Positions 1-7,368 are shown, counted from the stretch's first letter. The stretch: DNA of 42,470 nt from an uncultured Novosphingobium sp. (GCA_937996535.1 CALKVF010000038.1:1-42470), one strand, 5' to 3'. Numbers and translations are program-made. Notes: generated from the letters alone by a model not told the origin.

Positions 1-2
1 CC

Positions 3-163
3 AAGCCCAAGCGCACCCGCAAGAAGAAGGTTGAGGCCGAAGCCGAAGCCCCTGCAGCGGAAGCCCCGGTAGAAGCCGCTGCCGAAGTGGTGGCCGAAGA
101 AGCCCCGGCCAAGCCCAAGCGCACCCGCAAGAAGAAGGTTGAAGCCGAAGCCGAAGCCCCTGC
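3..163 (+). repeat. Tandem 108-base unit in the ribonuclease tail
   Basis: A stretch of about 53 bases encoding KPKRTRKKKVEAEAEAP occurs at 3-55 and again at 111-163, 108 bases (36 codons) apart, with a single G/A change in the aligned part. The near identity at DNA level, including synonymous positions, points to recent in-frame duplication of a basic RNA-binding-type patch. More copies may lie upstream of the window. Confidence 0.8.
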
Positions 164-266
164 TGCTGATGCTGCCGAAGCTCCGGCCGAAGCTCCGGCC
201 GAAGCCGAAACCGAAGAAAACGGCCCGCCGCGTCGCGGCTGGTGGCAGCGCACCTTCGGCGAATAA
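3..266 (+). CDS. rne: Ribonuclease E/G family protein, C-terminal tail (5' end outside window)
   Basis: Only the last 87 codons are present, reading in frame from base 3 to the TAA at 264-266. The tail is low-complexity: Ala, Glu, Pro and Lys-rich, with two copies of a basic KPKRTRKKKVEAEAEAP block, and it ends in PPRRGWWQRTFGE. As recalled, alphaproteobacterial RNase E proteins end in a similar RRGWWQR-type peptide after a disordered acidic/basic region that binds RNA and degradosome partners. The catalytic S1 and RNase domains would lie upstream and cannot be checked, so the name rests on the tail alone. A terminator-like hairpin follows 20 bases after the stop and lies inside the next gene. 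Confidence 0.6.
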   Translation, partial: KPKRTRKKKVEAEAEAPAAEAPVEAAAEVVAEEAPAKPKRTRKKKVEAEAEAPAADAAEAPAEAPAEAETEENGPPRRGWWQRTFGE

Positions 267-280
267 GCGCCTAGGCCAAG

Positions 281-1261
281 ATGGCTAAGACCCCCGTCCG
301 TCCGATGGCCCGCCCCGTGCACCATCGTCCGGGCGGGGGTTTTCGCAACCCGCCCGGCAGCCCGCAGCGCCGCGCGACGCTTGCCGATTTCCTCAAATTC
401 CTGCTGCTCGACATGCGCCGGGCGAAACTGCCGCCGCTGCCCGATTGGCTCAGTGCCAAGACCGCACCGGATCTCGCCGCGCTTCCCGACGATCATCTCG
501 CTTGGCTCGGCCATGCCTGTTTCGCGGTGCGGATCGCGGGCAAGCTGGTGCTGACCGATCCCTACCTCTCGGCCACCGCCGGTCCCTTCGGCTTCGGTCC
601 CAAGCGGTTTCTGCCCGCTGCCGTCGCGGCGGCGGACCTGCCCCGGCTCGATTGCATCGTGATCAGCCACAACCACTACGATCACGTCGATGTTGCTGCG
701 CTCAAGGCCTATCGCTGGCGCCGCGAAACCCCTGTGGTTTGCCCGCTCGGGGTGGGCAAGCTGATGCGGCGACTGGGCTTTGCCGAAGTCATCGAACTCG
801 ACTGGTGGCAGGAGTGGAGCCTCGGCGACCTCACCCTTACCGCCCTGCCCGCCGTGCACTTTTCGGGGCGCGGCCCGTTCGATCGCAATCAGACGCTGTG
901 GATGAGCGTTGCCATGGCCTCCCCCACCCGCAAGGTCTGGTTCGGCGGAGATACCGGGCACGGTGCGGTATTCCGCGATATCGGCGAGCGCGCCGGACCG
1001 TTCGACCTCGCATTGATCGGGATCGGAGCTTACGAACCGCGCGTCATCATGGAAGTCAGCCATGCCACGCCTGAAGAGGCGGTGACGATCGCCCGCGACA
1101 TCGGCGCGCGCCGCGCGGTGGGGATGCATTGGGGCAGCATCATGCTTACCCCCGAAGATCCCTTCGAAGCGCCCGGCCGGTTCCGACAGGCGGCACTTGA
1201 ACAGCAATATGGCGAAGACAACGCCTGGATCATGCAGGTTGGCGAAACGCGATCTTTCTAA
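281..1261 (+). CDS. MBL-fold metallo-hydrolase (NAPE-PLD/RomA-like)
   Basis: Protein of 326 residues with the metallo-beta-lactamase metal motif HNHYDH at 130-135, preceded by a WLGHACF strand (76-81) and LTDPYLS. This is the pattern of the UlaG/RomA/NAPE-PLD-like branch, whose members hydrolyse phosphoesters or lactones; the substrate here is unknown. Later histidines that could complete the dinuclear site are seen in PAVHFSGRGPFD, FGGDTGHG and GMHWGS. The start is uncertain. ATG 281 and ATG 305 are both in frame, and an N-terminal HHRPGGGFRNP segment resembles the family, so the start should be no later than about 317. The beginning of the coding region therefore overlaps the terminator-like hairpin of the upstream gene. 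No clear Shine-Dalgarno is seen. Its stop codon overlaps an operator-like motif of the next gene. Confidence 0.85.
   Translation: MAKTPVRPMARPVHHRPGGGFRNPPGSPQRRATLADFLKFLLLDMRRAKLPPLPDWLSAKTAPDLAALPDDHLAWLGHACFAVRIAGKLVLTDPYLSATAGPFGFGPKRFLPAAVAAADLPRLDCIVISHNHYDHVDVAALKAYRWRRETPVVCPLGVGKLMRRLGFAEVIELDWWQEWSLGDLTLTALPAVHFSGRGPFDRNQTLWMSVAMASPTRKVWFGGDTGHGAVFRDIGERAGPFDLALIGIGAYEPRVIMEVSHATPEEAVTIARDIGARRAVGMHWGSIMLTPEDPFEAPGRFRQAALEQQYGEDNAWIMQVGETRSF
287..343 (+). terminator. Terminator-like hairpin inside the start of the next gene
   Basis: Arms 287-308 and 322-343 are 22 bases each. They pair at 20 of 22 positions, counting two G-T wobbles, around a 13-base loop, and the stem ends in TTTT (340-343). 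This has the form of a Rho-independent terminator for the ribonuclease gene ending at 266. It lies wholly within the first 21 codons of the MBL-fold gene, so it may act as terminator, attenuator, or both. Confidence 0.7.
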
Positions 1262-1277
1262 CAATCGGTAAGATTGC
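1257..1277 (+). promoter_or_regulatory. Operator-like motif before the SDR gene
   Basis: TAACAATCGGTA at 1259-1270 matches 10 of 12 bases of TAACAATTGTTA, the core of the large palindrome before the carotenoid oxygenase gene. Over 21 aligned bases including flanks the two sites agree at 16. A CAATC/GATTG inverted repeat is also present. It lies about 70 bases upstream of the SDR start and overlaps the stop of the MBL-fold gene. A shared TetR- or MarR-type repressor is an inference. Confidence 0.4.
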
Positions 1278-1337
1278 CCTTGCATCGCGGCCCGCCCCTC
1301 ACCACAACGGGGGCAACACCACATCGAGAGGATCACC

Positions 1338-2246
1338 ATGAAGGATTTTGCGGGCCAGCTGGCTTTCATCACCGGCGGCGCATCGGGCGCGGGCTTTGGC
1401 CAGGCGCAGGTCTTTGGCAAGCTCGGCTGCCGGATCGTGATCGCCGACATCCGCGCCGAAGCGGTTGAAAAGGCCGTGGCCCAGCTCAAGGACATGGGCA
1501 TCACCGCCCACGGCATCACGCTCGATATCACCGACCGCGCCGCCTATGCCGCTGCCGCCGACGAAGTCGAACGGGTGTTCGGCCAAGCCCCGACGCTGCT
1601 GTTCAACACCGCCGGGGTCAACAATTTCGGCCCGATCGAGCAGACCACTTATGGCGATTTCGACTGGCTGATCGGGGTCAACCTCGGCGGCGTGGTCAAC
1701 GGCATGGTGACTTTCGTGCCGCGCATGATCGCCAGCGGCAAGCCGGGACATATCGTCTCGGTATCCTCGCTCGGCGGGTTCACCGGTTCGGCGCTCGCCG
1801 GCCCCTATTCGGCGGCCAAGGCGGCAGTGATCAATCTGATGGAAGGCTACCGTCAGGGACTGGAAAAGCATGACATCGGCGTCTCGGTGGTCTGCCCGGC
1901 GAACATCAAATCGAATATCGCCGAGGCCACCCTCACCCGTTCGGCGGCCTATGGCGAAAGCGGCTATGTCGAAGGCGCAGAAGCGATCGCCTCGCTACAA
2001 TCGATCTACCAGCACGGGATGGAGCCGACCGAACTAGCCGAAAACATCAAGCGCGGGATCGAAGCGAACGCGCTTTACATCATCCCCTATCCCGAAACGA
2101 AGGACATGCTCGCCGCGCATTTTGCCGCGATCGTGGATTCGGTTCCGGGCATCGAAACCGACCCTGAAGGCGCGCGCAAGCGCACCGACGCGCTGATGGA
2201 CTGGGGCGCGAACGGTGCACAGGTCTTCGTCAAGGGCAAGGCCTGA
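1338..2246 (+). CDS. Short-chain dehydrogenase/reductase (SDR)
   Basis: Protein of 302 residues with a classical SDR fold: cofactor motif TGGASGAGFG at 12-21, the NAG-like element NTAG at 90-93, serines at 143-144, and the catalytic pair Tyr157/Lys161 in YSAAK. An Asp in IADIR (37) after beta-2 suggests preference for NAD(H), by family rule. It would oxidise an alcohol or reduce a ketone; the substrate cannot be told. The start is supported by GAGAGG seven bases upstream of the ATG. The C-terminal extension of about 50 residues is longer than in the smallest SDRs. The neighbours are other small-molecule enzymes, which suggests a catabolic role. An operator-like motif shared with the carotenoid oxygenase gene lies upstream. 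A convergent methyltransferase gene follows after 21 bases. Confidence 0.9.
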   Translation: MKDFAGQLAFITGGASGAGFGQAQVFGKLGCRIVIADIRAEAVEKAVAQLKDMGITAHGITLDITDRAAYAAAADEVERVFGQAPTLLFNTAGVNNFGPIEQTTYGDFDWLIGVNLGGVVNGMVTFVPRMIASGKPGHIVSVSSLGGFTGSALAGPYSAAKAAVINLMEGYRQGLEKHDIGVSVVCPANIKSNIAEATLTRSAAYGESGYVEGAEAIASLQSIYQHGMEPTELAENIKRGIEANALYIIPYPETKDMLAAHFAAIVDSVPGIETDPEGARKRTDALMDWGANGAQVFVKGKA

Positions 2247-2252
2247 TTTGCG

Positions 2253-2283
2253 GGTGAAGGCGGGGCCCTACCCCGCCTTCACC
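2253..2283. terminator. Perfect inverted repeat between convergent genes
   Basis: A perfect 13-base stem (2253-2265 with 2271-2283) encloses the loop CCCTA. It sits between the SDR stop and the methyltransferase stop and includes the last codons of the methyltransferase. Its symmetry and location suit a bidirectional terminator, but no T-run follows on either strand. Confidence 0.55.
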
Positions 2284-2900
2284 GCCTCACCGCATTCCAT
2301 CCACCCGGCAAAGCGCGGGGTCTTGGGCGCATAGCGCTCACCCGCCTCGTGGGTTTCGAACCCGCCCGCCGCGATCGCGCTGGTTACCGGCCGGGTCAGA
2401 TGGCACCCGCCCGCTAGCTTCTTCCACAGCGGCTCGATCCGGTTCTGCCATTTCTGCACCTCGGCATCAGGCGCGCGGCCATGCTCGGCATAGAGCAGCC
2501 GGCCGGCCGGCTTCAGGATCCGGCGCAGTTCCTTCAGCGTCTGTTCCTGGCTGCCAACCGAACACAGCGTGAAAGTGCAGACTACGCAGTCAAAACTTTC
2601 ATCGGCAAAGGGGATCGCCTCACCAAAGCCCTGGCGAATGTCGGCGTTCCAGCCCTTTTTCGCGGCTTCCCCGCGCGCATAGTCGAGCCCCTTGGCCGAA
2701 GGGTCGAGCCCGGAATAGCTGGTGATCCGCGCCGGATCGTAGAGCTGCTGGTTGATCCCGCCGCCGCAGCCGATCTCGAACACCGCGCCGCTTGCCAAAG
2801 GCACGACCTTTTCGCGCAGGTGCATGATCGCCGGGCTGGAACAGGCACACTTGATGAAGCGCGGCACCACGTGCTCGTCATACCATGTAGCAAAACCCAT
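2268..2900 (-). CDS. Class I SAM-dependent methyltransferase
   Basis: Protein of 210 residues starting MGFATWYDEHVVPRF. Motif I EIGCGGGIN is at 42-50, an acidic LDPS follows beta-2, and a CVVCTFTLCSV strand follows; these mark a Rossmann methyltransferase of the UbiE/METTL7-like kind, which moves a methyl group from S-adenosylmethionine to a small molecule or lipid. The frame stays open 22 codons further upstream, but this start is preferred because AGGGTGCAGG lies just before it and the family begins near this residue. It is transcribed away from the haloalkane dehalogenase gene, with 67 bases between the two starts. The acceptor is unknown. Confidence 0.85.
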   Translation of the reverse strand: MGFATWYDEHVVPRFIKCACSSPAIMHLREKVVPLASGAVFEIGCGGGINQQLYDPARITSYSGLDPSAKGLDYARGEAAKKGWNADIRQGFGEAIPFADESFDCVVCTFTLCSVGSQEQTLKELRRILKPAGRLLYAEHGRAPDAEVQKWQNRIEPLWKKLAGGCHLTRPVTSAIAAGGFETHEAGERYAPKTPRFAGWMECGEAVKAG

Positions 2901-2967
2901 CCTGCACCCTTCCCCCTGATCTCTTTCGCGGTCATGATGCCACAAAACAGAACCGGGGGAAGCCAAG

Positions 2968-3858
2968 ATGACTGTCTATCGCACGCCGGACGCGCGCTTT
3001 GCCGCGCTGCCCGATTTTCCGTACGCGCCGCACTATGTCGAATTGCAGGACGGACTGAGGGTTCACTACATCGACGAAGGCCCGCGCGATGGTCCGGTGG
3101 CCCTGCTGCTCCACGGTGAGCCAACCTGGTGCTATCTCTGGCGCCACATGGTCGAACCGCTAGTGGCTGCGGGAATGCGGGTGGTGGCGCCCGATCTCAT
3201 CGGCTTCGGCAAATCGGATAAGCCGCTAAGCCGCGGCGCCTATTCCTATGCCGGACAAGTCGCCTGGATGCGCGAATGGATCGAGGCGCTGGATCTCAAA
3301 CGTATGACGCTGGGCTGCCAGGATTGGGGCTCGCTGATCGGACTGCGGCTGGCCGCCGAAATGCCCGAGCGGTTTTCGGGGATCGCCCTGTCGAACGGCG
3401 GGCTTCCCGCGGGCCAGGAACCGCCGCGCGCTTTTGCAATCTGGCGGGCATTCTCGCGCTACAGCCCGATCTTCCCGATCGGCCGGATCGTCAAGCAGGG
3501 GACCAAGCGCGAACTGTCCGAGGCCGAGATCGCGGCCTATGACGCCCCCTTCCCAACCCGCGCCAGCAAGGCCGCAGCGCGGGTCTACCCCGGCTTCGTG
3601 CCCTTTGCCGGCAATGTCGCCGTGCCAGACCAGCTTAAGGCGTGGGAGGTGTTCAAGCGCTGGGACAAGCCGTTCCTGTGCTGCTTCTCGGATGGTGATC
3701 CGATCACCCGCGGCGGGGATGCGATGTGGCGCGAGCTTGTCCCCGGCACTCGCGGCATGGCGCACCGCACGCTGCACGGCGGGCACTTCATCCAGGAAGA
3801 CGATCCCGCCGCATTCGCTGCAGCGATCAGCGAAGTGGCCCGCGCCGCCGGCGATTGA
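2968..3858 (+). CDS. Haloalkane dehalogenase (subfamily I type)
   Basis: Alpha/beta hydrolase of 296 residues. Haloalkane dehalogenases split carbon-halogen bonds with water to give an alcohol and halide. The HGEPTW oxyanion/halide element is at 49-54. The nucleophile is Asp119 in GCQDWG, with halide-binding Trp120 beside it. Asp244 in SDGDP is the probable acid and His273 in GGHF the base. Trp159 in the cap is a possible second halide ligand. Nucleophile-plus-Trp and the acid after beta-7 fit subfamily I (DhlA/DmbB-like). A GGGGA Shine-Dalgarno precedes ATG 2968. A related epoxide hydrolase is less likely because HGEPTW and DWG are both present. It probably belongs to the adjacent catabolic set; native substrates of such chromosomal enzymes are rarely known. 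Confidence 0.88.
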   Translation: MTVYRTPDARFAALPDFPYAPHYVELQDGLRVHYIDEGPRDGPVALLLHGEPTWCYLWRHMVEPLVAAGMRVVAPDLIGFGKSDKPLSRGAYSYAGQVAWMREWIEALDLKRMTLGCQDWGSLIGLRLAAEMPERFSGIALSNGGLPAGQEPPRAFAIWRAFSRYSPIFPIGRIVKQGTKRELSEAEIAAYDAPFPTRASKAAARVYPGFVPFAGNVAVPDQLKAWEVFKRWDKPFLCCFSDGDPITRGGDAMWRELVPGTRGMAHRTLHGGHFIQEDDPAAFAAAISEVARAAGD

Positions 3859-3869
3859 TCGCGATCAAT
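3854..3869. repeat. Perfect 16-bp palindrome at the dehalogenase stop
   Basis: ATTGATCGCGATCAAT is a perfect palindrome that includes the dehalogenase stop codon (TGA 3856-3858). It ends 16 bases before the larger palindrome at 3886. It could be part of a terminator or an additional operator half; nothing decides between them. Confidence 0.5.
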
Positions 3870-3885
3870 GCCAAGGCTGCAATCC

Positions 3886-3923
3886 CTCTCGATTATTCTA
3901 ACAATTGTTAAAATAATCGAGAG
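3886..3923. promoter_or_regulatory. 38-bp near-perfect palindrome at the carotenoid oxygenase start
   Basis: Symmetry is centred between 3904 and 3905; 18 of 19 base pairs match, the exception being C3898 opposite A3911. The core TAACAATTGTTA (3899-3910) has the look of a TetR/MarR-family operator, and the outer arms CTCTCGATTATT/AATAATCGAGAG extend it. The right arm runs into the Shine-Dalgarno (GAGAGAGG), 8 bases from the ATG at 3932. In RNA it could fold into a long stem that hides the ribosome site, so repressor operator and RNA hairpin are both possible. Confidence 0.7.
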
Positions 3924-3931
3924 AGGATGCC

Positions 3932-5386
3932 ATGGCCCACTTCCCCGATTCCCCGCTGTTTTCGAGCGTCCTGCGTCTTGTCCGGCTGCAAGGCGATATT
4001 GCCGACCTTGAAGTGGAAGGCGAAGTTCCGCCCGAACTCGATGGGGCGTTCTACCGCGTCCATCCCGATCCGCAGTTCCCGCCAAAGTTCGAGGACGATC
4101 AGTTCTTCAACGGCGATGGCATGATCTCGATGTTCCGGTTTCGCGGCGGCCGGGTCGATTTTCGCCAACGCTACGCCCAGACCGACAAGTGGAAGCTGGA
4201 AAACGCCGCTGGCAAGGCGCTGTTCGGCGCCTACCGCAACCCGCTGACCGACGATGAAACGGTCAAGGGCCAGATCCGCGGCACGGCCAATACCAACGTG
4301 CTGGTACACGCAGGCAAGCTCTTCGCGATGAAGGAAGACAGCCCGTGCCTGCTGATGGATCCCAACACGCTCGACACCGAAGGCTATACCGATTTTGGCG
4401 GCGAGCTGGATATTCCGACCTTCACCGCGCACCCCAAGATCGATCCCGACAGCGGCAACTTCTGCGGCTTTGGCTATGCGATTGCCGGGCCGCTGACCCG
4501 CGAGGCGCGCTATTTCGAAATCGACCCCGCCGGCAAGGTGGTGCGGCAGGCCAATTTCGAAGTGCCTTACTACACGATGCTGCACGATTTCGCGATCACC
4601 GAGGAATACGCGGTGTTCAACGTCAGCCCCTACACTTCGGACTGGTCGGTGCTGGAACGCAACATGCCGCACTTCCTGTATCAGCGCGAACTGCCCTTCT
4701 ACGTCGGGGTGATGCGGCGCGACGGCGATGGCAGCGACATGCGCTGGTTCAAGCAGGAACCCAGCGTCTGCGGCTGCCATGTCATGAACGCCTTCCAGGA
4801 AGGATCGAAGGTCCACCTCGATCTGCCGGTCAGCAAAGTGACATCGCTGCCCTTCTTCCCCGAACTCGATCATCCGTGGAACCCGGATGACGCCACAACC
4901 TGGCTCAGCCGGGTCACGGTCGACATGGCCTCGAACAGCGACGAAGTGGCCAGCATCGAGAAGATCGGCGAGGCCCCCGGCGAATTTCCCCGCATCGACG
5001 ATCGCATGGCCGGCAAGCCCTATCGCCACGGCTGGCAGATCACCTACGATTTCGCCAAGCCCTACAATGGCCCTCCCGGTCCCTTCGCCGGGGTGCTCGG
5101 CACGATCACCCATTATGATCATGCCAGCGGCACCGAACAGAGCTGGTGGGCCGGGCCCGACAGCGCGTTTCAGGAGCCTTGCTTCATCCCCCGCAGCAAG
5201 ACCGCACCCGAAGGCGATGGCTGGATGGTGGCGCTAGTCGACAACCACATCACCAACTATTCCGACCTCTGCATCTTCGAGGCGCTCAACGTCGCCAAGG
5301 GGCCGATCGCGCGGATCAAGCTGCCGGTGCGGCTGCGCCAGGGGCTCCACGGCAATTGGGTAGATGGTGCCAAATTGGCATCGTGA
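3932..5386 (+). CDS. Carotenoid cleavage oxygenase family protein (lignostilbene dioxygenase-like)
   Basis: Protein of 484 residues of the RPE65/CCD beta-propeller family: non-haem Fe(II) enzymes that split a C=C bond of carotenoids or stilbenes with O2. The four iron-binding histidines are all visible at expected spacing: His167 (FTAHPK), His218 (MLHDFAIT), His283 (CGCHVMNAF) and His473 (LHGNW). The N-terminal GAFYRVHPDPQFPP and DGDGMI stretches are typical. No signal peptide, so it should be cytosolic. Sphingomonads use such enzymes on lignin-derived stilbenes or on apocarotenoids; which applies here cannot be read from the sequence. The start ATG 3932 has GAGAGAGG before it, embedded in the right arm of a large palindrome, which suggests tight substrate-responsive control. 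Confidence 0.92.
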   Translation: MAHFPDSPLFSSVLRLVRLQGDIADLEVEGEVPPELDGAFYRVHPDPQFPPKFEDDQFFNGDGMISMFRFRGGRVDFRQRYAQTDKWKLENAAGKALFGAYRNPLTDDETVKGQIRGTANTNVLVHAGKLFAMKEDSPCLLMDPNTLDTEGYTDFGGELDIPTFTAHPKIDPDSGNFCGFGYAIAGPLTREARYFEIDPAGKVVRQANFEVPYYTMLHDFAITEEYAVFNVSPYTSDWSVLERNMPHFLYQRELPFYVGVMRRDGDGSDMRWFKQEPSVCGCHVMNAFQEGSKVHLDLPVSKVTSLPFFPELDHPWNPDDATTWLSRVTVDMASNSDEVASIEKIGEAPGEFPRIDDRMAGKPYRHGWQITYDFAKPYNGPPGPFAGVLGTITHYDHASGTEQSWWAGPDSAFQEPCFIPRSKTAPEGDGWMVALVDNHITNYSDLCIFEALNVAKGPIARIKLPVRLRQGLHGNWVDGAKLAS

Positions 5387-5448
5387 TGAAAAAACCGGGA
5401 ATTGTCGGGCGGGAGAATCGTGGTTAAAGTCCCGGTAAGGATTTTGCC

Positions 5449-6015
5449 ATGCCTCCGTCCGAGCCCAGTTCTCCCAACCTCCCCGATCTCACGCACAAAC
5501 AGCGCGAGGTGTTGGCGCTTGTCGCCGACAATCGCACCAGCAAGGAAATTGCCGCCCGGCTCGGCATCTCCGAGTCGGCGGTCAATCAGCGGATTGAAAG
5601 CGTCCGCGCACGGCTTGGCGGCATCCCGCGCGGCGAATTGGCGCGCCTGTTTCGCCAAGAACAGGACAGCCATACTGCTGAAGCGGATGAAGAAACCCCT
5701 CCAGAGCCGCAGGCCTGGCAAAATATTCACCTTCCTCCTGCCGCTGCGCATGGCGATGGTTTGGTTACGGAGGGCATTCCTCCTGCCTCATCGGTGCGGC
5801 CCAGCCCTGCCGGTGAGGCAGGACGGAATGGGTCGCAGCCTTCCGCCAGTTTGCCCCCTGCCCCGACCCCGGTGATGGAGCCGGGATCGGCAGTGCACCA
5901 GGGGCTGGGTGCATCGCTTGCCCAGGCAAGCTTTTTCCTCGCCATGCTGGTCATCGCCATGGCGATCGCCGCCGCGGTCACCACGCTGATTGGCCCGAGC
6001 ATCGCCGGCAATTGA
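5449..6015 (+). CDS. Membrane-anchored LuxR-type HTH protein
   Basis: Protein of 188 residues not assigned to a named gene. Residues 14-70 form a GerE/LuxR-like DNA-binding domain (LTHKQREVLALVADNRTSKE, then IAARLGISESAVNQRI). A linker of about 85 residues rich in Pro, Ala and Ser follows, and residues 157-181 are a single hydrophobic membrane helix. It would therefore be a tail-anchored cytoplasmic transcription factor with no receiver or ligand domain. ATG 5449 has AAGGA 8 bases upstream. It sits 102 bases before sdhB on the same strand. Whether it controls sdhB, itself, or remote genes is unknown. An anti-sigma-like or signalling role without DNA binding is a less likely alternative. Confidence 0.75.
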   Translation: MPPSEPSSPNLPDLTHKQREVLALVADNRTSKEIAARLGISESAVNQRIESVRARLGGIPRGELARLFRQEQDSHTAEADEETPPEPQAWQNIHLPPAAAHGDGLVTEGIPPASSVRPSPAGEAGRNGSQPSASLPPAPTPVMEPGSAVHQGLGASLAQASFFLAMLVIAMAIAAAVTTLIGPSIAGN

Positions 6016-6117
6016 ACCCCTGCGCAATTTTCGCGCAAGTGATGCTTGCCCCGAAGCGATGTTTCGCTAGAGAGAGCCCCAAAGGCGTAGTTGCGCCGCC
6101 AAGCGACAGGGACCGAT

Positions 6118-6900
6118 ATGGCGACTTTCTCTCTTCCCGCGAACAGCAAGATCAAGGGCCAGGGCTTTCATCACAAGGCCGAAGGCGCTGCCCGTGTGAA
6201 GAAGTTCACCGTCTATCGCTACGATCCCGACAGCGGCGAAAACCCGCGCTACGACACGTTCGAAATCGATCTCGACAATTGCGGGCCGATGGTGCTCGAC
6301 GCGCTGATCAAGATGAAGTCCGAGCAGGACCCCACCCTCACCTTCCGCCGTTCGTGCCGCGAAGGGATCTGCGGGTCGTGCGCGATGAACATGAACGGTC
6401 GCAATGGTCTGGCTTGCACCATGGCGATCGAAGACATCAAGGGTGACATCCGCATCACCCCGCTGCCGCACATGGAAGTGATCAAGGATCTCGTCCCTGA
6501 TTTCACCCACTTCTATGCCCAGTACGCCTCGATCCGTCCGTGGCTCCAGACCGTCAGCACCACGCCTTCGGGCAAGGAACGCCTGCAGTCGCCCGAACAG
6601 CGCGAACAGCTCGACGGCCTCTACGAATGCATCCTGTGCGCCTGCTGCTCGACCTCGTGCCCGAGCTACTGGTGGAACAGCGACAAGTTCCTTGGCCCGG
6701 CGATCCTGCTCCAGGCCTATCGCTGGCTGGCCGACAGCCGCGATGAAATGACCGGTGAACGCCTCGATGAGCTGGAAGATCCCTTCCGCCTCTATCGCTG
6801 CCACACGATCATGAACTGCGCCAACGTGTGCCCCAAGGGCCTTTCGCCGGCGCGCGCGATTGCCGACATCAAGAAGATGCAAGCCGAGCGCCACGTCTAA
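6118..6900 (+). CDS. sdhB: Succinate dehydrogenase iron-sulfur subunit
   Basis: Protein of 260 residues; carries electrons from the flavoprotein SdhA to quinone in complex II of the TCA cycle, at the inner face of the cytoplasmic membrane. The [2Fe-2S] ligands are Cys80, Cys85, Cys88 and Cys100 (CREGICGSC...C). The [4Fe-4S] and [3Fe-4S] ligands are in CILCACCSTSCP (171-182) and at Cys228, Cys234 and Cys238 (CANVCPKG). ATG 6118 is chosen over an upstream in-frame ATG (6091) because AGGGA precedes it and family members begin here. sdhC, sdhD and sdhA, usually directly upstream, are absent; a LuxR-type gene occupies the place. The thioesterase gene abuts its stop, so it heads a three-gene operon with zapE. 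Confidence 0.97.
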   Translation: MATFSLPANSKIKGQGFHHKAEGAARVKKFTVYRYDPDSGENPRYDTFEIDLDNCGPMVLDALIKMKSEQDPTLTFRRSCREGICGSCAMNMNGRNGLACTMAIEDIKGDIRITPLPHMEVIKDLVPDFTHFYAQYASIRPWLQTVSTTPSGKERLQSPEQREQLDGLYECILCACCSTSCPSYWWNSDKFLGPAILLQAYRWLADSRDEMTGERLDELEDPFRLYRCHTIMNCANVCPKGLSPARAIADIKKMQAERHV

Positions 6901-7368
6901 GTGAGCGAAACGAACGATTTCCGCTATGCGCCAGACCCGGACCATCCGGGCTGGCATAGCTGGAACCTGTCCGACGATACCCGGTTCAACGCTCAGACCA
7001 TGGGCCACATGCTGGTGCGCGCCGAAAGCGACAAGGTGTGCCGCGTGCGGATGATGCCCGAACGCCGCCACACCAACCTGCTCGATATGGTCCACGGCGC
7101 GGTCAGCCTTTCCCTGATGGATATTTCCCTGTTCGCCGCCATGCGCACCCTGCTGATGGGCGATGCCGCTGCGGGATCGGTCACGCTTGAACTGTCGAGC
7201 CAGTTCATCGGCGCGGGCAAGCCCGGCGTCCCGCTTGACGCGGTGGTCGAAGTGATGCGCGAAACCCGGCGCATGGTATTCCTGCGCGGAACCGTGGTTC
7301 AGGGCGAAAGCGACGAAAACCTCATCGCCTCGTTCTCGGGCATCGTGCGCAAGCCTTCGGGCAAATGA
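6901..7368 (+). CDS. PaaI-family (hotdog-fold) thioesterase
   Basis: Protein of 155 residues with a hotdog-fold profile: HTNLLDMVHGAVSLSLMDIS (around 60-79) matches the HGG-type helix segment with its conserved acid, followed by SVTLELSSQFIGAG and a final RGTVVQG strand. Enzymes of this family hydrolyse acyl-CoA thioesters; the acyl group is not predictable. The start is the GTG at 6901, immediately after the sdhB stop, and the last bases overlap zapE (ATGA), so translation is probably coupled to both neighbours. The position between sdhB and zapE is one I recall from other sphingomonads, but I could not check it. Confidence 0.8.
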   Translation: MSETNDFRYAPDPDHPGWHSWNLSDDTRFNAQTMGHMLVRAESDKVCRVRMMPERRHTNLLDMVHGAVSLSLMDISLFAAMRTLLMGDAAAGSVTLELSSQFIGAGKPGVPLDAVVEVMRETRRMVFLRGTVVQGESDENLIASFSGIVRKPSGK

